DNA of 64,000 nucleotides from Komagataeibacter swingsii (GTDB lineage: Bacteria; Pseudomonadota; Alphaproteobacteria; Acetobacterales; Acetobacteraceae). Location: the NCBI RefSeq assembly GCF_003207895.1, contig NZ_NKUB01000005.1:62001-126000 (forward strand). Direction: 5' to 3'. Below are positions 1 through 8,161 of this stretch, one piece after another. The notes beneath the pieces are model-generated. The model made no database searches. It worked only from the letters and a program-made list of their open reading frames with translations, and had not been told where the DNA came from. Position 1 is the stretch's first letter, and every line of letters begins with the position of its first letter. The translations under genes were made by a program, and so were the position numbers.

Positions 1-912
1 GGTCTGGCCCTGGCGCATGACCTTGGCCACACCCCCTTTGGCCATGCGGGGGAGGAAGCGCTGTCGGCGGCCATGAAGCCATGGGGCGGTTTCGACCACA
101 ATACGCAGTCCCTGCGGCTGGTGACGCTGCTGGAACGGCGGTATTTCGCCTTTGACGGCCTGAACCTGACATGGGAAATGCTCGAAGGGCTGGCCAAGCA
201 TAACGGGCCGGTGGACCACCCCACGCCCTATGTGGCCGATTACGCGGCCCGGCATGGGCTGGAACTGGGCAGCTATGCCGCAGCGGAAGCGCAGGTCGCG
301 GCCCTGTCGGATGATATCGCCTACCACGCCCACGACCTTGATGACGGCCTGCGCGCGGGCCTGCTGCATATCGGGGAACTGGAAACCCTGCCCGTGGTGC
401 GCGAAGCGCTGGCGGATGCCCGCAAGGCCCAGTGCCTCAGCGGCTGTCAGGCCGGCAATGACGACCCCCGCCTGCGCCATGAAACCATCCGCCGGGTCAT
501 CAACACGCTGGCCATGGACCTGATCGGGCAGACGCAGCGCAACCTTGAACGCCTTGCCCCGCAATGTTCCGATGACATCCGCCATGCCGCCCGTCCCGTG
601 GTGGCGTACAGCCCGGATATCGCCGCCGCCAACCTGGAAATCCGCAAATTCCTGTACGCGCGGCTGTACCGGCACTGGCGCGTCAACCGCATGACGCGCA
701 AGGCGCGGCTGACGGTCGAATCGATCTTCACCATCCTGTCGGAAAACCTCACACTGCTGCCCGATGGCGCGCGTGAGCCTGCGCTGGCCGCCCATGATGG
801 GGGCGACAGGGCAGGTGCATGCCGCGTGGTGGCGGATTATATTGCCGGTATGACCGATCGCTGCGCGATGGAGGAATATCGACGGTTGACGGACCTGTCC
901 TCGCCGGGGTGA
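1..912 (+). CDS. dgt: dGTPase-like HD-domain triphosphohydrolase (5' end missing)
   Basis: Hydrolyses dGTP (or other dNTPs) to deoxynucleoside and triphosphate, part of nucleotide pool control. The reading frame is open from base 1, so the N terminus lies outside the window; 303 residues are visible. Residues 6-18 read HDLGHTPFGHAGE, the metal-binding HD signature of deoxyguanosinetriphosphate triphosphohydrolase-like proteins. The arginine-rich C-terminal half (a run around RLYRHWRVNRMTRKAR) is also typical of the family. The family is usually about 380-400 residues, so roughly 80-100 are missing. argS follows about 110 bases downstream on the same strand, a common alphaproteobacterial arrangement. 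In vivo substrate is not readable from sequence. Confidence 0.9.
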   Translation, partial: GLALAHDLGHTPFGHAGEEALSAAMKPWGGFDHNTQSLRLVTLLERRYFAFDGLNLTWEMLEGLAKHNGPVDHPTPYVADYAARHGLELGSYAAAEAQVAALSDDIAYHAHDLDDGLRAGLLHIGELETLPVVREALADARKAQCLSGCQAGNDDPRLRHETIRRVINTLAMDLIGQTQRNLERLAPQCSDDIRHAARPVVAYSPDIAAANLEIRKFLYARLYRHWRVNRMTRKARLTVESIFTILSENLTLLPDGAREPALAAHDGGDRAGACRVVADYIAGMTDRCAMEEYRRLTDLSSPG

Positions 913-1020
913 AACACGCCCATCGCATTTATCCGACTGCCTGCCGTGCCGCTGTCACGGCAGGCCCGTCCTGCCGGGCCAGATGGCCCATTGACCGTTT
1001 TTGTTGGGAAACCGTGCCGC

Positions 1021-2826
1021 ATGTCTGACAGTCTGTTCGTCCGTTACCTTACGCATGTGCGCGCCGCACTGGACCGGATCGTGCCCGACCTGCCGCCTGC
1101 GCTGCTGGACCGGGTTGAGGTCACGCCCACGCGCGACCCGGCCCATGGCGACCTTGCGACCAACGCGGCGCTGGTCGTGTCCAAGGCCGCCCGGCGCCGC
1201 CCGGCTGAAATCGCGGCCGAACTGGTAACGGCGCTGGCGGATGCGCCCGGTATCGCGCATGCGGAAGTGGCCGGCCCCGGCTTCGTCAACATGCGCCTGG
1301 CGCCCGCCGTGTGGCAGGATGTTGCACGCAGCGTGCTGGCATCCGGTGAGGATTACGGCACCAGCACCGCGGGCAACGGGGTGAAGGTGAATGTGGAATA
1401 CGTGTCCGCCAACCCCACCGGCCCGATGCATGTCGGCCATTGCCGTGGGGCCGTGGTGGGCGACGTGCTGGCCAACCTGCTGATCAAGGCGGGTTACGCG
1501 GTCACGAAGGAATATTATATCAACGACGCCGGCGCGCAGGTCATCGCGCTGGCATGGGCGGCCTACTGGCGCTACCTGCAGGCGCTGGGCACCACCGTGA
1601 CCGAGGCGGAATTCGCTGCTGTCGTGCCCGGTGGCAAGATCCAGTACGGTGGCGACTACCTGGTGCCGGTGGGCGCGGCGCTGGCCCGTGAACATGGCGA
1701 CAGGCTCGCCGCCCCCGGCCTGAAGCCGGCTGATCCCGCCGTATGGCTGGATACGGTGAAGCGGGAGACGGTCGATACCATGATGGCCATGATCCGCGAG
1801 GACCTGGCGGCCCTTGGCGTGCATCATGATGTCTTCACCAGCGAGGCGAAGATCCTGGCCGATGGGGAAACCGACCGCGCCATAGCGGCACTGGACAAAA
1901 AGGGCCTGATCTACGAAGGCGTGCTGGAACCGCCCAAGGGCAAGCTGCCCGATGACTGGGAAGCCCGGCCGCAGACGCTGTTCCGCGCCACCGAATTTGG
2001 CGATGACGTGGACCGTCCGCTGCGCAAGTCCGACGGGTCGAACACCTATTTCGCCAACGACATCGGCTACCATGCCGACAAGATCCGCCGGGGCGCTGAC
2101 GTGCTGGTGGATGTATGGGGAGCCGACCACGGCGGCTATGTCACGCGCATGAAGGCGGCGGTCGCGGCGCTGGCGACCGACGGGAAGCCGGTGCTGGACG
2201 TGCTGTTGTGCCAGATCGTGCGCATCGTGCGCGACGGGCAGCCGGTGCGCATGTCCAAGCGCGCGGGCACCTTCGTCACCCTGCGCGACCTGATTGACGA
2301 GGTCGGGCGCGACGCCGTGCGCTTTACCATGCTGACCCGCAAGGCCGACGCGCAGATGGAATTCGACCTGGACCAGGTCGTGGCGCAGAGCCGGGACAAC
2401 CCGGTATTCTACGTGCAGTACGCCCATGCGCGCTGCTGCTCCGTGCTGCGTTCGGCGGCGGAAATGGTCAATGACGGCAGGATTCCCGGCGGGATCACGC
2501 CTGCGGAACTGGCGGGCGTGGACCTGTCGGGCCTGACGGCTGATGCGGAACTGGCGCTGCTGCAGCGCATGGCGCAGTGGCCGCGCATGGTCGAATCGGC
2601 GGCCAGCGCCCATGAACCGCACCGGATCGCCTTCTACCTCAATGAACTGGCGTCGGATTTCCATGCGCTGTGGAACCGGGGCCGTGACGATGCGACCCTG
2701 CGTTTCCTGCAGGAAGATGATATTGCCGCAACCCGCATGAAGCTTGCCCTTGTCGAGGCCACGGCAACCGTGCTGCGATCGGGGATGAAAGTGCTCGGCG
2801 TACAGCCGGTCGAGGAGATGCGATGA
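1021..2826 (+). CDS. argS: Arginyl-tRNA synthetase
   Basis: Charges tRNA-Arg with arginine in the cytoplasm. The class I signatures are visible: the HIGH-type motif as GPMHVGH near residue 135 and the KMSKS-type motif as RMSKRAG near residue 410, followed by an anticodon-binding helical C terminus ending GVQPVEEM. I start at the ATG at 1021 (MSDSLFVRYL), which gives the normal bacterial length of 601 residues; the frame stays open upstream to 946 but that extension is low-complexity and not family-like. The stop overlaps the start of the SPOR gene as ATGA, so the two are probably translationally coupled. Confidence 0.97.
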   Translation: MSDSLFVRYLTHVRAALDRIVPDLPPALLDRVEVTPTRDPAHGDLATNAALVVSKAARRRPAEIAAELVTALADAPGIAHAEVAGPGFVNMRLAPAVWQDVARSVLASGEDYGTSTAGNGVKVNVEYVSANPTGPMHVGHCRGAVVGDVLANLLIKAGYAVTKEYYINDAGAQVIALAWAAYWRYLQALGTTVTEAEFAAVVPGGKIQYGGDYLVPVGAALAREHGDRLAAPGLKPADPAVWLDTVKRETVDTMMAMIREDLAALGVHHDVFTSEAKILADGETDRAIAALDKKGLIYEGVLEPPKGKLPDDWEARPQTLFRATEFGDDVDRPLRKSDGSNTYFANDIGYHADKIRRGADVLVDVWGADHGGYVTRMKAAVAALATDGKPVLDVLLCQIVRIVRDGQPVRMSKRAGTFVTLRDLIDEVGRDAVRFTMLTRKADAQMEFDLDQVVAQSRDNPVFYVQYAHARCCSVLRSAAEMVNDGRIPGGITPAELAGVDLSGLTADAELALLQRMAQWPRMVESAASAHEPHRIAFYLNELASDFHALWNRGRDDATLRFLQEDDIAATRMKLALVEATATVLRSGMKVLGVQPVEEMR

Positions 2827-3791
2827 GCCCTGACAACACATCCCCCAATGTCCCCCCTGATGGCAGGGGCGACAACCCGCCGGCGCCCGACCCCTATTCC
2901 GCGCCCGCAGGCCCGGGGCGGGAGCGCATGGGGGCCGATTCCAATCCCGACCTGAACAGCCGTAAACCCATGGAACCGGCGGATGACATCGGTTCGGCCA
3001 CCTCCCGCCGGGGCCGACGGGGTGGTTTTGACATCCACGCGCTCATGGCGCGCGTGGCGGGCAGCAACCTGCTGGGTGATGATCCCCTTACGCGCAGGCT
3101 GGTCTATGGCGCGGCGGGCCTTGGCGGCGTGCTGGTGGTGGCGATTGGCGGATGGTCGCTGTTCGGGCACCATCAGGGCGGGATTCCCATCCTGGGGCCG
3201 CCGCCCGGCCCGGTGCGCGTCAAGCCCGCCGATCCGGGCGGCATGCAGATCCTGGGCGCGGGCGACGGCATGCCCGCCGATGGCGGCGTGATGCGCCTGT
3301 CCCCGCCGCCCGAACAGCCGCAGCCCGACGCCATGGCCCGCCAGTACGGACAGGCGGCGGGTGATGGGGAACCCGCACCCGCCCCGGCACAGGCGGCGCC
3401 AGCGGTCCCCCCCGCCACGCCACCGGCGGCGGATACGTCCGCCAGCCCGCCCGCGCCCCAGCCCGCCGCCCCGGCGCGGGCGGAAGCCCCCGAACCGCAG
3501 GCCGCCCCGTTGCCACCGCCCGTACCGCGTACGCCCGGTGCCGGAACGGGGGCGTATGGCGTGCAGCTTGCCGCCCTTGATTCGCAGGAAGCGGCGCTGA
3601 AAAGCTGGACCCGCCTGAGTGCGCGCCATCCCGATGTGTTCGGGTCATACCAGCCTACCGTGGTGAAGGCGGAACGCGGCGGCAAGACCTTCTATCGCCT
3701 GCGCGTGAAGGGACTGGCGAAGGCACAGGCGGTCAGCCTGTGTGAAAAGGCCAAGGCGAAAGGCCAGGCCTGCGAACTGGTCCGTCCCTGA
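2823..3791 (+). CDS. SPOR-domain membrane protein
   Basis: Probable cell-envelope protein that binds denuded septal peptidoglycan. The 322 residues show a disordered Pro/Asp-rich N terminus, one transmembrane segment at about residues 93-114, a long Pro/Ala-rich periplasmic linker (about 160-245), and a C-terminal SPOR repeat region (about 245-320) with AYGVQLAALDS at its start and FYRLRVKGLAKAQA near the end. The topology is cytoplasmic N terminus and periplasmic SPOR domain, as in FtsN/DedD-like proteins. The start overlaps the argS stop (ATGA). A SPOR gene next to argS is a conserved alphaproteobacterial pairing. The exact division role is inferred. Confidence 0.85.
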   Translation: MSPDNTSPNVPPDGRGDNPPAPDPYSAPAGPGRERMGADSNPDLNSRKPMEPADDIGSATSRRGRRGGFDIHALMARVAGSNLLGDDPLTRRLVYGAAGLGGVLVVAIGGWSLFGHHQGGIPILGPPPGPVRVKPADPGGMQILGAGDGMPADGGVMRLSPPPEQPQPDAMARQYGQAAGDGEPAPAPAQAAPAVPPATPPAADTSASPPAPQPAAPARAEAPEPQAAPLPPPVPRTPGAGTGAYGVQLAALDSQEAALKSWTRLSARHPDVFGSYQPTVVKAERGGKTFYRLRVKGLAKAQAVSLCEKAKAKGQACELVRP

Positions 3792-3830
3792 TCCCGCCAT
3801 GGCCCGCGCGCCCGTGCTGCGGAGGGGACG

Positions 3831-4673
3831 GTGAGCGGGGCTGACGCCCCGCCCGGCCCATCCGCGTCCACCAACGCCCCGATCGTGCATCTGGACGGGT
3901 TTGACGGGCCGATGGACCTGCTGCTGGAGCTGGCGCGGGCGCAGAAGGTGGATCTGTGGCGCATTTCCATCCTGCAACTGGTGGATCAGTACCTGGCCGT
4001 GGTGCGCGCGGCGGATGACGTGCGGCTGGAACAGGCGGCGGACTGGCTGGTGATGGCGGCGTGGCTGGCGTGGCTCAAGTCCCGCCTGCTGCTGCCCGAG
4101 GATGATGAACAGGCCACCGATGCGGAGGAGGCGGCCAGCCTGCTGCACGAACGCCTGCTGGAACTGGAGCGCATGGTCCAGCTTGGCCGCTGGCTGGCCG
4201 CGCGCCCGCAACTGGGTCTGGACGTGTTCGAGCGCGGGCAGGCGGAAAACCTTGTGGCAATCGACCGCTCGGGCCTTGCGGTCGATGTGCCGCAGCTTAT
4301 GCGCGGGTATATGGCGGCCATGCGCCGACGGGCGCGCAAATCCGTCTACCAGCCGCGCGTGCTGCAGTTCTGGACGGTGCAGGACGCGCTGGCGCGGCTG
4401 CGTCGCATGCTGGGCACGCCTGAGCTGAAGGCGGACTGGTGCGGGCTGGACGGGTTCGTCCCCGACCTGCCGCCACAGGCCGACATGACGGAAACAATGA
4501 TCCGGACCGGACGCCGCGCCGCCGTGGCGGGCACGCTGCTGGCCGGGCTGGAGATGGCGCGCAGCGGGGCGATCGAACTCCAGCAGGCGCAGCAGTTTGG
4601 CCGCATATGGCTGCGTGAACGCACGGTGCGGCCGGACAATGCCGGGACGGAACCGGAAGGGGACATGGCGTAA
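3831..4673 (+). CDS. scpA: Segregation and condensation protein A
   Basis: Kleisin subunit of the SMC-ScpAB condensin that organises and segregates the chromosome. The 280-residue protein begins around a GTG codon preceded by a strong GGAGGGG ribosome site. It carries the ScpA N-terminal signature FDGPMDLLLELARAQKVDL (about residues 23-41) that binds the SMC neck, a helical middle, and a C-terminal winged-helix part. It follows the SPOR gene by 39 bases and its stop overlaps the scpB start by one base (TAATG). Many alphaproteobacteria have nagZ between the SPOR gene and scpA; it is not here. Confidence 0.93.
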   Translation: MSGADAPPGPSASTNAPIVHLDGFDGPMDLLLELARAQKVDLWRISILQLVDQYLAVVRAADDVRLEQAADWLVMAAWLAWLKSRLLLPEDDEQATDAEEAASLLHERLLELERMVQLGRWLAARPQLGLDVFERGQAENLVAIDRSGLAVDVPQLMRGYMAAMRRRARKSVYQPRVLQFWTVQDALARLRRMLGTPELKADWCGLDGFVPDLPPQADMTETMIRTGRRAAVAGTLLAGLEMARSGAIELQQAQQFGRIWLRERTVRPDNAGTEPEGDMA

Positions 4674-5335
4674 TGGACGAAACGCAACAGCCCGGGCTGT
4701 TACCCGGAAAGGATGCGGATGTGGCAATGGTCGAGGTACGGGATTTTTCGCTCCGTCTGGTCGAAGCCCTGATCTTCGCCCGCGCCGACCCGCTCAGCAC
4801 CCGCGCCATTGGCGAAGTGCTGGGCGGGCAGGGCGGCATACCGCATGATACCGCCGACCGGGATGCCTATGTCACCGCCACCCTGGCCGCGCTTGCGGCG
4901 CAGTACGCGGGGCGCGGCGTCGTGCTGGTGGAGGTGGCCGGCGGCTGGCAGTTCCGCACCGCGCCCGACCTGGCCCCGCGCCTGACCCGCGTCATGCCGC
5001 GCCCGCGCAGGCTTGCGCGTTCAACCATGGAAACGCTGGCGATCATTGCCTATCACCAGCCCTGCACCCGTGCCGAGATCGAGGAAATCCGTGGCGTCAG
5101 CCTGAGCCAGCAGGTGCTGGATACTTTGCTTGAGGCGGAACTGATCATGCCGCTGGGCCGTAAGGAAGTACCGGGGCGGCCGATCCTGTGGGGCACGTCA
5201 TCGGGGTTCCTGCGGCATTTCGGGCTGAAGGACCTTGGTGACCTGCCCCGGCGGGAGGAACTGCTGGTTGATGTGCCCGATACCGCCATGCCGCCCGATG
5301 CGCCGGACGAGGTTCCTGACCCGCCCGCGTCGTGA
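4673..5335 (+). CDS. scpB: Segregation and condensation protein B
   Basis: Partner of ScpA in the SMC condensin complex. The 220-residue protein has the two winged-helix domains of the family: VEALIFARADPLS (about residues 25-37) opens the first, and STMETLAIIAYHQP with the TRAEIEEIRGV segment (about 117-140) marks the second. It ends in an acidic, Pro-rich tail. The start codon overlaps the scpA stop, so the two are translationally coupled, which fits a fixed stoichiometry. The gap to tatB is short (67 bases) and holds no gene. Confidence 0.93.
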   Translation: MDETQQPGLLPGKDADVAMVEVRDFSLRLVEALIFARADPLSTRAIGEVLGGQGGIPHDTADRDAYVTATLAALAAQYAGRGVVLVEVAGGWQFRTAPDLAPRLTRVMPRPRRLARSTMETLAIIAYHQPCTRAEIEEIRGVSLSQQVLDTLLEAELIMPLGRKEVPGRPILWGTSSGFLRHFGLKDLGDLPRREELLVDVPDTAMPPDAPDEVPDPPAS

Positions 5336-5402
5336 TAGGTGTGCAGGGCGTGCACGGACGAAATGTGAAGCCGCGCGTGCGTGGTGGGAAGGATAGGTGG
5401 TC

Positions 5403-5984
5403 ATGTTCGATTTCGCGTGGTCTGAATTTGCCCTGATCGGGGTGGTGGGCCTGCTGCTGATCGGGCCAAAGGACATGCCCGTCGCCATCCGCACGGTGAC
5501 CGGGCTGATCAAGAAGGCGCGCGGCCTTGCCACCGAATTCCAGTCCCATGTGGATGAAATGGTGCGGGAGGCGGACCTGACGGAGGCGCGTGACCAGCTT
5601 GGCCAGCTCAAGCGGCTGAACGTGCGCGACAAGCTGATGAAGGCGATTGACGGGGATGGCACGCTGCGCCGCTCGCTCGATCCCGCCACGCTGACGGCGG
5701 ACGCCCCCGCCACCCGTCCGGCCGCGCCGGTGGCCGGTGACGCGCTGCCGGAACAGCAGGTGCCATCGCGCCATTATATCCCGCCGCTGTCCGCCACCGC
5801 GCCGAAAGAGGCGGATGAGGCGGATGAGGCGGTACTGGCCAGCGCGCCCGACTTCCTGCCGCCGCGTATCGCACGCCGCATCGCGGCGGAACTGCCAAGC
5901 CTGACGCCCCCGGCCTTCCTGCCGCCGGTCAGGGTCATTCACCGGGGGCAGCGTGTCTCCGTTACAGCCGATGGGCGGGAATAA
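5403..5984 (+). CDS. tatB: Twin-arginine translocase subunit TatB
   Basis: Part of the TatBC receptor that recognises twin-arginine signal peptides at the inner membrane. I use the ATG at 5403 (MFDFAWSEFAL), eight bases after GGAAGGA; the GTG at 5397 is too close to that site. The protein has one N-terminal membrane span (about residues 6-23, ending LLIGPKDMP, with the Gly-Pro hinge of TatA/B proteins), an amphipathic helix, and a long variable cytoplasmic tail rich in Ala/Pro. Length 193 fits TatB, not the roughly 70-residue TatA. No tatA precedes it here. It overlaps or abuts tatC, depending on the tatC start chosen. Confidence 0.92.
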   Translation: MFDFAWSEFALIGVVGLLLIGPKDMPVAIRTVTGLIKKARGLATEFQSHVDEMVREADLTEARDQLGQLKRLNVRDKLMKAIDGDGTLRRSLDPATLTADAPATRPAAPVAGDALPEQQVPSRHYIPPLSATAPKEADEADEAVLASAPDFLPPRIARRIAAELPSLTPPAFLPPVRVIHRGQRVSVTADGRE

Positions 5985-5991
5985 GAACGCG

Positions 5992-6801
5992 ATGGATGCA
6001 GGAGACGAAACCCTGAACCAGGATTCGATCAACGACCAGCCCATGCCGCTGCTGGAACATCTGGTGGAACTGCGGCGCAGGTTGTTGTGGTCCATCGTGA
6101 CGTTCATGGTGTGCTTTGCCGTCTGTTACTATTATTCGGAACAGATCTATTTCTTCCTGGCCAGGCCGCTGGGCGACATCATGCGCCAGAAGGGGGAACA
6201 GCCGCACCTGATCTATACCGCGCTGTACGAAGCCTTCTTCACCTACATGAAGGTCGCCTTTTTCGGCGCGGCCTGCCTGTCGTTCCCCATGATGGCGGTG
6301 CAGGCGTGGATCTTCATCGCACCGGGGCTGTACCGCAGCGAAAAACGGGCCTTCGCACCGTTTCTGGTGGCAACGCCCATCATGTTCGCCATGGGGGCGG
6401 CGCTGGCGTATTACTTCATCTTCCCCGCCGCGTGGAAGTTCTTCCTGTCGTTCCAGACGGCGGACGGGCAGGACGGATTGCAGATCGAACTGCAGGCCAA
6501 GGTGTCGGAATACCTGACACTGGTCATGAAGCTGATCCTGGCGTTCGGCATGGCGTTTGAGCTGCCGGTGGTGCTGACACTCATGGCGCGGGTGGGGCTG
6601 GTCACGTCAAAGGGGCTGGCGCGCGTGCGGCGCTATGCCTATGTCGGCGCGTTCGTGGCCGCCGCCATCCTGACGCCGCCCGACGTGATTACCCAGACCG
6701 GACTGGCCGTGCCGCTGATCGGGCTGTACGAGATTTCCATTTTCTGCGCCCGCCTTGTCGAGCCGCGCAGACCGCCTGAAGACACCGAGGAGACCCCCTG
6801 A
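5992..6801 (+). CDS. tatC: Twin-arginine translocase subunit TatC
   Basis: Polytopic core of the Tat export system for folded, often cofactor-bearing proteins. The signature [16 protein letters not shown] opens the mature part, followed by six predicted membrane helices and the conserved [10 protein letters not shown] loop and [11 protein letters not shown]-like segment (here [14 protein letters not shown]). I start at the ATG at 5992, eight bases after the tatB stop and downstream of GGGCGGGA. In-frame ATG 5971 and GTG 5953 would add up to 13 residues and overlap tatB but lack a good ribosome site. The stop overlaps the serS start (TGATG). Substrates probably include the Tat-type protein at 24.9-25.7 kb. 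Confidence 0.95.
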   Translation: MDAGDETLNQDSINDQPMPLLEHLVELRRRLLWSIVTFMVCFAVCYYYSEQIYFFLARPLGDIMRQKGEQPHLIYTALYEAFFTYMKVAFFGAACLSFPMMAVQAWIFIAPGLYRSEKRAFAPFLVATPIMFAMGAALAYYFIFPAAWKFFLSFQTADGQDGLQIELQAKVSEYLTLVMKLILAFGMAFELPVVLTLMARVGLVTSKGLARVRRYAYVGAFVAAAILTPPDVITQTGLAVPLIGLYEISIFCARLVEPRRPPEDTEETP

Positions 6802-8072
6802 TGCACGACCTGCGCGCCCTTCGCGCCGATCCCGACGGTTTTGACGCCGACCTGAAGCGGCGGGGCGAGCCTGCCGTGGCGCACGCACTGCTGCTGCTGG
6901 ACCATGACCGCCGCGCCGCTGAAACCGCATTGCAGGAACTGCAGGCCCGCCGGAAGCAGATTTCCAGGGAAATCGGGGCCATGCGCAAATCCGGCGCGGA
7001 CAGTTCGGCGCTGGAAGCCGAGGTGGCCGGCGCCAAGGCCCGCATGGAAGAACTGCAGGCCCGCGCCGATGATCTGGATGGCCAGATCCGTGGCATGCTG
7101 GAACGCCTGCCCAACCGTCTGGATGAAAGCGTGCCCCCGGGCGCGGATGAAAATGCCAACGTGCAGGTGCACCAGAGCGGCACGCCACGTGAATTCGCCT
7201 TTGCCCCGCGTGAGCATTTCGAGCTTGGTGAAGCGCTGGGCATGATGGATTTCGAGACCGCGTCCCGCCTGTCGGGCGCGCGTTTCGTGGTGCTGCGTGG
7301 CCAGCTTGCGCGCATGGAGCGTGCGCTGGGCCAGTTCATGCTGGACCTGCATACGGGTGAAAACGGCTACACCGAGACGGCCGTGCCCGTGCTGGTCAAT
7401 AACGAGGCGATGTACGGCACCGACAAGCTGCCCAAATTTGCCGACCAGTCCTTCCGCACCGAGGATGGCCGCTGGCTGATCCCCACGGCGGAGGTGCCGC
7501 TGACCGCCAGCGTCGCAGGCCAGATCGTAGCAGGCGATGCGCTGCCCCGCCGCCTTGTCGCCCTGTCGTCATGTTTTCGTAGCGAGGCCGGGGCCGCGGG
7601 CCGCGACACGCGCGGCATGCTGCGCCAGCACCAGTTCCAGAAGGTGGAGATGGTGTCCATCACCACGCCGGAGGAAAGCGACACCGAGCACGAACGCATG
7701 ACCCGCTGCGCGGAAATGGTGCTGGAAAAGCTGGGCATTCCCTATCGCCGCATGCTGCTATGCGCGGGCGATACCGGCTTTGGCGCGGCAAAGACGTTTG
7801 ACCTTGAGGCCTGGCTGCCGGGGCAGAAGGCGTGGCGCGAGATCTCGTCGTGCTCCACCACGCGCGATTTCCAGGCCCGGCGCATGAATGCCCGTTACCG
7901 GGCGGCAGATGGCAAGCCCGCCTTTGTCCATACGCTTAACGGTTCCGGCCTGGCCGTGGGCCGCACGCTGATTGCGGTGATGGAGAACTACCAGAACGAG
8001 GACGGCAGCATTACGGTGCCCGATGTGCTGCGGCCCTACATGGGTGGCATCGAGGTCGTCCGCAAACCGTAG
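6801..8072 (+). CDS. serS: Seryl-tRNA synthetase
   Basis: Charges tRNA-Ser (and tRNA-Sec where present) with serine. The 423-residue class II enzyme has an N-terminal antiparallel coiled coil (about residues 25-105, many Glu/Lys/Leu heptads) that grips the long tRNA arm, then the catalytic domain with motif 2 ([20 protein letters not shown], from about residue 258) and motif 3 ([19 protein letters not shown], from about 380). It is last in the argS-to-serS block and coupled to tatC by a one-base overlap. The first repeat copy of the palindromic family begins directly after its stop. Confidence 0.97.
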   Translation: MHDLRALRADPDGFDADLKRRGEPAVAHALLLLDHDRRAAETALQELQARRKQISREIGAMRKSGADSSALEAEVAGAKARMEELQARADDLDGQIRGMLERLPNRLDESVPPGADENANVQVHQSGTPREFAFAPREHFELGEALGMMDFETASRLSGARFVVLRGQLARMERALGQFMLDLHTGENGYTETAVPVLVNNEAMYGTDKLPKFADQSFRTEDGRWLIPTAEVPLTASVAGQIVAGDALPRRLVALSSCFRSEAGAAGRDTRGMLRQHQFQKVEMVSITTPEESDTEHERMTRCAEMVLEKLGIPYRRMLLCAGDTGFGAAKTFDLEAWLPGQKAWREISSCSTTRDFQARRMNARYRAADGKPAFVHTLNGSGLAVGRTLIAVMENYQNEDGSITVPDVLRPYMGGIEVVRKP

Positions 8073-8152
8073 AAAAGTTTTTGGTGAAGCTTTTTTCAAA
8101 AAGCTTCGAAGAACGCCGCCTTTTTGAAAAAAGGCGGCACCCGGAAACTTCT
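8073..8152 (-). repeat. Palindromic double-hairpin repeat, copy 1 (full length, minus orientation)
   Basis: About 80 bases starting immediately after the serS stop and ending near the helicase stop. Read on the minus strand it matches the consensus of the other copies: a stem GCCGCC/GGCGGC closing a T/A-rich loop, then a second hairpin GAAGCTTTTT/AAAAAGCTTC, bounded by short inverted ends (AGAAGTTT...AAAACTTTT). It sits between two converging genes, where it may act as a two-way transcript end. Function is inferred; the structure and recurrence are seen directly. Confidence 0.85.
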
Positions 8153-8161
8153 GTTCTTCAG

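Noticed and set aside
955-2841. A long open frame antisense to argS (628 codons)
   Set aside because: argS has clear family motifs on the plus strand; the antisense frame is a GC-rich shadow with no recognisable domain.
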